From Alistipes sp. UBA936 (GTDB lineage: Bacteria > Bacteroidota > Bacteroidia > Bacteroidales > Rikenellaceae), in contig DBDI01000003.1 in the NCBI GenBank assembly GCA_002293505.1, positions 65,915 to 129,914 of the forward strand: a stretch of DNA of 64,000 nt, written 5' to 3'. Numbering within the stretch: position 1 is the first letter of the stretch; each line of letters begins with the position of its first letter. The translations under genes and the position numbers were made by a program. The notes under the pieces are model-generated. The model saw only the letters and a list, made by a program, of their open reading frames with translations, made no database searches and was not told the origin of the DNA. Positions 51,949 to 60,900 of the stretch are shown piece by piece.

Positions 51949-54900
51949 ATGAAAAAACTTCAGAAATTTCTGCTCCTTGCAGCACTCGTAACCTTGGGTT
52001 CGTGCGTAATGGAAAGCGAGGTCGAGCCCGGTCCGGGCCCCGAGCCCGGTGAAAAACTCGTAAATGCCAAGATGACACTCCTCGTTCCCGGGGACTTCAG
52101 CGACCTGCGTACGCGCACGCTTACGGAGGCGCAGGAGAGCGCCGTCGAGGATGCTTACGTGTTGATTTTCGACAAGCCCGGTTCCACCGGCGTTCTTCAG
52201 CAAATCGTTAAGGCCGAAGGTATTACCAGTACCGCTAACCGCTCTGACGGCGTTAGTGGCGAGGCTACCTTCACGGCTTCGCTGCCACGGGGGACTTATA
52301 ACTTCGTGGTTGTTGCCAACGTCAAGGCGCTTATGGAGAGGGACTTCGGCGCGAGTCTGGATACTCGCATAGGCGAAACGTACAACGAGCTGTGGAATGT
52401 CGGTAAAAGACTTGTCAACAATCTCACTGGCAAGATGTTTGCCTCCGGCGGTGCGATCCCGATGTGGGGTGAGAAGGAGATTACGGTCGGAACCGTTGTC
52501 AACATTGAGCCTATCTCGCTGTACCGCTCCGTTGCCCGCGTCGATGTCGGCGTAGGTGTGTGGAACGGTACCGGCAAGACCTGGAGTGGTAACGACGCTT
52601 CCGGTAAACGTATCCCGTTCAAGATCACTGAGATTTACGTTGTCCGTCCGCACGATAGGAGTATGGTAGTGCCCAGCAAGAGCTCATTTGAGAATGGTAG
52701 ACCGACTATAGCCAACAGTGCAAGGTTTTCGGTAGAGCAGTCTAAGGAGTTGTTCAAATATTCCGACTCGCCGGAGATCACTTCCACGACTGCCTCATCC
52801 TATTCGACCCGAGCCATATATGTTCCTGAAGGCAATACGGCTTACGACCATACGAACAGTATGGCCCTTGTCATTGGTGGGGATTACAATAATTCCGGCA
52901 CGACGTCTTACTACCGCGTCGACTTTGCCATCGACGACGAGCGAATCGACGTCGTTCGTAACAATCTCTATCGCTTCGACATTTCGGGGGTTTCCGGCCG
53001 CGGATTCAACTCGGTCGAAAGCGCTTACGAAGCCACCTCTTCCAATATGGAGGCCACGCTCCTGGAGTGGGACGAATCGCCTATCGAGCATATTGTTCGC
53101 AAGGGCGACAAGTACCTCGGCCTGAGCCACGTGAAGGTTGAGTTCTCGCCTGCCGGAGGAGAGGAACTCACGATGCGCGTCATCACCAACCTGAACAAAT
53201 TCGAGCTTGTGTGGGATGGTGCTGATCGTTATCTTAGTACAAATAACGCCACGGGTTTTCATCCCAGCAAGCAACCCGGCGGCGATGTGTCGTACGTCTT
53301 CAGAAAGTCAGCCACTCCCGGCGAGTGGCTTATCGAGATGACGACAGCAACAAACAACTTCGGCCCGGGCCGCTCCGAAACGCTCCACGAGTGGACGGTC
53401 GACGGTAACGACGGCGACCTGACGATGTACTTCGACGTTATCCAGCGTTGGACTTCCGACGACCCGCGCGACAACGCGATTTCGGTTGAGTCCAGCTCCG
53501 GTGGTTCTGCTATTGCGGATCACGATACCGCTCCTCAGGGTACCTCCATCAAGGTTCAGGCGAGCGCTGCTGTTGGTAATATGTTCGTTGGTTGGGAGCT
53601 TGTCGGCACTGTTCCTACCGGGTTTTCTCTCTCGAACGCCCAGAAGGAGTCCAACCCCCTGAACTTCGTTATGCCTGCCGGTAATGTTTCTCTGCGGGCG
53701 AAGTTCGTCGACCCCGTACCTATTATTAATAACCCTACGTCTCCGTTCCTCGTCTACTTCGAGGGTGCGGGGGCTGACACCCGGCTCCAGCTTGGCGCTT
53801 GGGATAATAATAAGGTAAAGCAATCGACCCTCGCGTTCTTTCAGTTCGGGTCGGTTGTCGGGTTCGACCTCGAAAACACATCCGACACTTGGGACAGCAC
53901 CGACGTGCTGTTCAACCCGACCGACATCGACCCTGCCACGGCTTGGAACACTGCCGACGCGAATGGTTACGACAAGATCCCGAACTTCAGTAACTGGCTG
54001 ACAGCCACCGGTACTACTTACAATGCCGCTACCCACCGCGACGGCGGGAACTTCATCTCGACCGCGGCTTACCATAACGCCGAATACGTCCAACAAGGCT
54101 ATGGCGATCCGTGTAAACTGGTCGGTCTCACCGTGGATCAGATCCGCGCCGGAGTTGTCGATAACGGCCAGTGGCGCCTGCCGACGGCTGAGGAAAACAT
54201 CTTCTTTGTTGGCGCGGAAAACCACGCCAACTACCTCGACGGTTGGGCTCCCGGCGAAGAGAGCTTCTATCTGACCCAGAGCACTTCTCCCAACGGCACT
54301 ACGAGCTTGAACTACTACGACGCAACAACCACAGCCAAAGGTATCCAGGGCGCTTACTTCCCCGGCTCGACGACTTCGTCGCTCAACACATCCGGAGTAT
54401 TCCTTCCTGCCGCTGGTTACCGTACTTCCAGTACTATCAATAACGTAGGCGCAGACGGGTACTTCCGGTCGTCGTCCGTTTATAATACATCTAACGGTTA
54501 CTACTTGAACTTCCTCGTGAGCAATGTCCGCCCGGCGACCATGAGCAGTAACACCAGCGGCTTCCCCGTCCGTTGCGTCGAGATCGAGACGTACAATGTA
54601 AGAATGACCCCGGCGCAGGGCGGTGGCGGTACGGCTATTGCCGATCATCAGGAGGCCGGTGCCGGTACTACGGTCAAGATTCAGGCAACTCCCAGCGGCG
54701 GAATGATCTTCTCCCACTGGACTGTTGTTGCCTCTGTCCCCGGCTTCGATGAAGCCAACAAGCTTAATGGCGCCACTGACAATCCCAGGACTTTCATTAT
54801 GCCGGCCGGTCGTGTCGAGGTGCGCCCGAACTTCATTCCTGCGCAGGTTACGATGACGATGCCGGACGGCTATGTGACCACCTGGGCAGGGTCGAACCTC

Positions 54901-57900
54901 GCCGCAAAGGGTGTCTTCGCAACCAACGCAGGGGACAAAGGCGCCAACTTCCAGTGGGGTAAGGATATCGCATACAGCTACGACGATGTTGTCTCGCCGT
55001 GGCCCGCCGCCTCGACCGACTCCGAGTGGCTGCCTGAGAACGATCCGTGTCCCGTCGGTTGGCGCGTGCCGACCGGAGCCGAATGGGAACAGTTTGTTGC
55101 CGTTGCCACCGATCCGAAAATCTCCGATAACCGTACATTCACCCTTCCAGGAGATCAGAAGATTATGCTGCCACAGGTGAGCTATCGTCTACAAAGTGGA
55201 AATCTAGTCTCGACAGACGGTTATTCGCGCTATTGGGGTTCTACGGTGAATTCAACTTATGGACACACATTCCAATGGCATATTACCAATGCAATTCAGT
55301 TAACCCATGATAATAAACAGCGTGCAAATAGTGTTCGTTGCGTGAAGGCGGCGCCTCCTGTCGAGTATGCGGTTGCGGTTTCGGCGGCCGACGGTGGAAG
55401 CGCCATCGCTGACGCTCAGACCGCCCCCGTCGGTGGCTCGGTCAAGATCCAGGCCGCACCGTCCCTCGGGATGTTGTTCGCTGGTTGGGAGGTTCTCGCC
55501 GGTGGCTCCGGTACTCCTATGACCATCGCCGGGCTCGATGCGAGCAAGAACCCCGCAACGTTCACAATGCCCGCGGGCGAGGTCTCCATCCGTGCACACT
55601 TTGTGCCCGCCGAGGTCGAGATCAACGGCACAATCTGGTACGGCGCCAACCTCGCGGCGAAGGGTGTCTTCGCCACCTCCGCCATCGAGTACGGCGCATA
55701 CTTCCAGTGGGGTAAGGACGTCGCATACTCGTACGACGAGACTGTTTCGCCGTGGCCCGATGCTTCAACTGCGCCAATTAACTCGCTTTGGCCGTCTGAG
55801 TCCGACCCGTGCCCGGTTGGTTGGCGTGTTCCGACATTGGCCGATTGGGAACAGTTTATTGCTGCCGCCACCGACCCGAAAAATGTCGGTAATCGTATGT
55901 TCACGCTTCCCGGAGATCAAAAGATTCTATTGCCTGTTGCCGGATATCGTGACTCGAACCCGCAATCTCGCGGAACCTATGCATGGTTCTGGAGTAGTAC
56001 AGCACAAACTAATCCTACTTCTGCAGCACGTTTTTCTTTTGGCGGTGCTACCATTGATATATCTATATTCGGCGGTGCGAGGCTGAATGCTGGGTCTGTC
56101 CGTTGCGTCAAGGACGGTAGCGGCGAGAATACCGTCACCGTCGAGTCGTCCGATTCGGCGATGGGTACCGTGATCGCTAAGGCCAAAACCGCCATCTCGG
56201 GTGCTCCCGTGGAGGTTCTCGCAGCCTCCACCGCCGGACACGTGTTCGTCGCGTGGGAGGTTGTGGCTCCCGTTCCCGCGGGCTTCACCCTCACTCCCGC
56301 GCAGATCGCCTCACCCAAGATGACCTTCACGATGCCGTCGGCAGCCATCACTCTCCGCGCTCGGTTCGCCAGCGACGCTCCCGCCGCACCTTATATTATA
56401 TATTGGGACTCGGAGGCGAAGGTTATGCGCGTCGGCGCCCACAGCAAACAGGGCGGCGCGGCTACGCAGCAAAATATGTTGTTCTTCAAGTTCGGCTCGA
56501 CCGTCGGGTTCAAGATGGACAGCTCGGCCGACACGTGGGACGCTGGCGACGTACGCTTCAACCCCACTAACATCGACCCGGCAACGGCTTGGGCAGGTGC
56601 CGCGGAGACCGCGGAAGGTAACTTCTACGGTGCAATCCCTAACTGGCACAGTTGGTTGACCGCCAACGGTCCGTTCAACCCTGCGATCCACTCCGTGGAC
56701 GGATACATCTCCTCGCCCGAGTATCACTTCGCCGGTAATGTTCGCGCTGGTTACGGTGACCCGTGTAAACTGGTCGGCCTGACCATCGAGCAGATCAAAG
56801 CCGGTAACGTGGACAACGGTCAGTGGAAAATGGCGACCGTAGCTGAGACCGTCGCCACGTACACAAGTATCGATGTGGTGACCGCCGTTCCTTCGGGCAC
56901 ATGGTCGGAGACCACTCCCGGCGGTATCTACAACACCTCTAAAGGTACCGCAAGTTATCTGCCTGCAGCCGGACGCCGGAATGAGAGTGCTCCCAACTAT
57001 GTTGGTGTCAATGGCTTCTGGTGGCACAGCAAACCCCACACCGATGATGTCTGGGGCGGACGTTTCAGCTTCAGCAACTCGATCTCTAATCCGAGTAACA
57101 CCCACGGTTTGCCTCAGAACGGCTACGCTGTTCGTTGCGTCGGTACTGGTACGAGCGGGCTGACGGTCTCTACGGCCGACGCGGCAAAGGGGCTGATCAG
57201 CTATGGCGGCCTTACTCCCGTTGCTTCGACCACTGGTAGCAGCGTCGCTGTAGGCGTTTCGCAGGTCGTAGAGGCGAAGCCCGTCGCCGGTTACGCGTTC
57301 TCTCGTTGGGTTGTTACTCAAGGCCCGCGCGACTACGAGCTCACCGACCCGTATGCCAACCCGATGACGTTCCTGATGCCCGCAGGTGCGTTGAGCCTGA
57401 CGGCCGAGTTCACCAGCATCGACCCCGCGGCTCCGTACCTGTTGTACTGGGATCCCGTGGGTAAGGTTATGCGCCTCGGTTCGCACGCCTCGCAGGGTGG
57501 CGCCGCGTCGCAGCAGAGTATGATGTTCTTCCAGTTCGGCTCGACCGTCGGGTTTACGACTACCGGTTCGACCGACACTTGGGACGAGACCGACGTTAAG
57601 TTCGACCCGACGGGTTCGCAAAGCACCTACACTTCGATCCCCAACTTCGGCACTTGGTTGACCGCCAACGGCCCGTACAATGCCGCCACCCACCAGAAGG
57701 AGGGCTTCATCTCGCTTGCTCCGTACCACACCGCGGCCAATGTTGCGGCCGGTTATGGTGACCCGTGTCGTCTCGTCGGCCTCACCGTCGAGCAGGTCAA
57801 GAGCGGCACCGTCAACGGTAACTACCGTCTGCCGACCGTTGGCGAGAATATCGCTTTTGTCGGTGCGCAGAACCACGCCAATGTTCTTGATGGTTGGGCT

Positions 57901-60900
57901 CCTGGCGAAGCGGGCTTCTCTCTGCCCCAGAGCGCTACTCCCGACGGAGTGACGAGTCTGAACTACTGGGACGCTGAAAACGGAGGTGCTTGGTTCCCGG
58001 GCTCCTTGACCAGTATTCTCAATACGGCAGGCTCTTTTATTCCTGCCGCTGGACACCGGACTACTTCCGGTGCTACCTACAACGTAGGCACGTACGGGTA
58101 CTTCTGGTCGTCGTCCGTTCGTAGCTCTTCTAACGGTCACTACTTGAACTTCGACGGGAGCAATGTCTACCCGGCGAACAGCAGCAGTTACGCCTACGGC
58201 TTCGCTGTGCGTTGCGTGGAGGATCAGCGTTACTCTTACAGTGCGTGGGCCTCGACCACTCCCGATAAGTTGACGAGGGGTGGCGGTAAGGTTAGTGTCA
58301 GCGCAGCTGAACCGACAGCCAACAATCAGAGCAACTCAGACAGAATGGGCACGGCGAGAACTTTCAAAGCCGTTCCCGACGAAGGCTATATGTTTGCCGG
58401 ATGGTCGAATCGTCCTGACTCCGATATGCCTCTCGCCGCAGGCTTTGCGCTCACTCCCGAGCAGGCCGCCAGCCCGACTATCTCGTTTACGATGCCGGGC
58501 GGTAACGTGTCGCTGATGGCGCTGTTCGTCCCTATGGACGAGCCCGCGATCACGCCTCCCAAGGAGCCGTACATCCTCTACTTCGAGGGTACGAACTCCG
58601 CTAACACCCGCCTGCAGCTCGGCGCGTGGGATAATAACAGGGTGAAACAGAGCACCTTGGCGTTCTTTAAGTCCGGATCCGTGATTGGAGTGGACATTGC
58701 GAACGCTTCCGACACCTGGGATAGCACCGACGTGCGGTTCAACCCGACCGCAACTGCCGCAAGCACTTGGAACACAGGCGACGCGGCTGGTTTTGGCGCG
58801 ATCCCTTACTTTACCACTTGGTTGACTGCAACCGGTGCGACGTTCAACAACGCCACCCACCGTACGGACAACTTCCTTTCGTCGGCCGCTTACACCACTG
58901 GCGCGAACCTCAAGCTCGGTTATGGTGACCCGTGTATGTTGATCGGTTACACAGCTGACCAGTTGAAGGCAATGACTGCGGAACAGCTCGACGACGTCAT
59001 CGAAGCCGCCCAATGGCGTTTGCCAACCGGCAAGGAGAGCATCCTCTTAACCGGCGGCCAGAACCATCCCAGTGCCGTAGGTTGGGCTCCCGGTGGGTCG
59101 GAATTCCGCATTGAGCAGAACACCTCTCCCAACAGTACATCGAGCCTGAATACCTGGGACGCCAATGGCGACACCTCCGACAAAGGTATGGACGGTGTTT
59201 ATCTGCCCGGTTCGACGACCTCGTCGCTCAATACCTCGGGGGTGTTCCTTCCGGCTACGGGTTACCGTAATGAATCCGGTGCGGTGACCAGTATCAACAC
59301 CCACGGTGGCTTTTTTACCTCCACACTGTTGGATGCCAGCAATGCTAACACGCTGTACTATCGACAAATCGGAGTGTGGCCTGTGAGTAGTGGTACGTTG
59401 AGCAACACTTGGGCCATCCGTTGCGTGTCGAAGGCGGAGTACAATATGACGGCACAGGCGACGGTCACTCCCGGAACGGCCTCTGGCGGTGGCGGAACCA
59501 TCAGAATCACAACGGTCAGGGACAACGGTACAAGCCTCGGGACGTCTGTAGTTTCGGGTGCTTCCAGGGTATCGGCGGCCGGTAGCGGCGTGAGCCTCCA
59601 AGCCATTGCGGCTGCGGGCTACGTGTTCAGCAACTGGGAAGTCGTCTCAGCTCCTGCGGGCTTTACGCTCACGGAAGAGCAGCTCAAGCAGAACCCGTTG
59701 AACGTCGTGATGCCCGCCGCGAACATCACCCTCAGGGCGGTGTTCAAGGAGTCGGCGGCGCAGATCAGAGCCCCCAAGGCGCCGTACATCATCTACTTCG
59801 AGGGCACGGGCGCGAACACCCGCCTGCAACTCGGGGCGTGGGACAACAGCACCGTGAGACAAAACACGATGGCGTACTTCAAGTTCGGTAGCGTTGTAGG
59901 GTTCGATATGGATGGCTCGGCCGATACTTGGGACAGCTCCGACGTTAAGTTCAACCCGACCGCAACCTCGGCAAGCACGTGGAACACGGGCGACGAGAAT
60001 GGCTACGGGAAGATCCCTAACTTCGGCAACTGGTTGACCGCCACAGGTACAACTTACAGCGACGCCACCCACCGGACGGATAACTATATCTCGACTGCCG
60101 CGTATGCTTCTGGTGCCAACGCCAAGAACGGCTACGGTGACCCGTGTAAACTGGTCGGCTACACGGCCGACCAAATCAAGGGTATGACCGCGATGCAGCT
60201 CGATGGTGTGATCGCCGCCTCGCAGTGGCGTCTGGCAACATCCAAGGAGAACATCCTCTTCGCCGGCACTCATAACCACGCCAGCGCCGCGGGGTGGGCA
60301 CCCGGTGGAGCGAACTTCTCTCTGAACCAGAGCGCTACTCCCAACGGAACGACGAGCCTGAACTATTGGGATGCCGCGGGCGACACATCTGCCAAGGGCA
60401 TCGACGGTGGCTACTTCCCCGGCTCCACAACCTCGACTCTCAACACCGCAGGTGCCTTCCTTCCTGCCGCTGGTAACCGTACTACTTCCGGTATTACCAG
60501 TACCGTAGGCACGACCGGGTACTTCTGGTCGTCGTCCGTTTCCAGCTCTTCTTACGGTCACTACTTGTACTTAACCGGGAGCAGTGTCTACCCGGCGACC
60601 AACGGCAATTACGCCCTCGGCTTCGCTGTGCGTTGCGTGTCGACTACGGAGTACAATATGGGTGCACAAGTTACTGTTAATCCAGGCTCGACCACCAACT
60701 CCGGAGGAACCGTCACTATCAAAACGGCTGCGACCAACGGTACAAACCTTGGGGAGGTTACAGCTGCGAATGGTACCAGAGTATCGACAGCCGGTAGCGG
60801 CGTGAGCCTCAAGGCAAACCCGATAGTGAATACCATATTCGGCAACTGGGAAGTTGTCTCAGCTCCCGATGGATTCACGCTCACGGAAGAGCAGCTCAAG

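Noticed and set aside
56311..58140. Long open frames on the minus strand inside the giant gene (up to about 600 codons)
   Set aside because: They mirror the GC-rich, C-ending codon use of the repeated modules. The translations are Arg/Gly/Val-rich with no fold or motif and repeat at every module.
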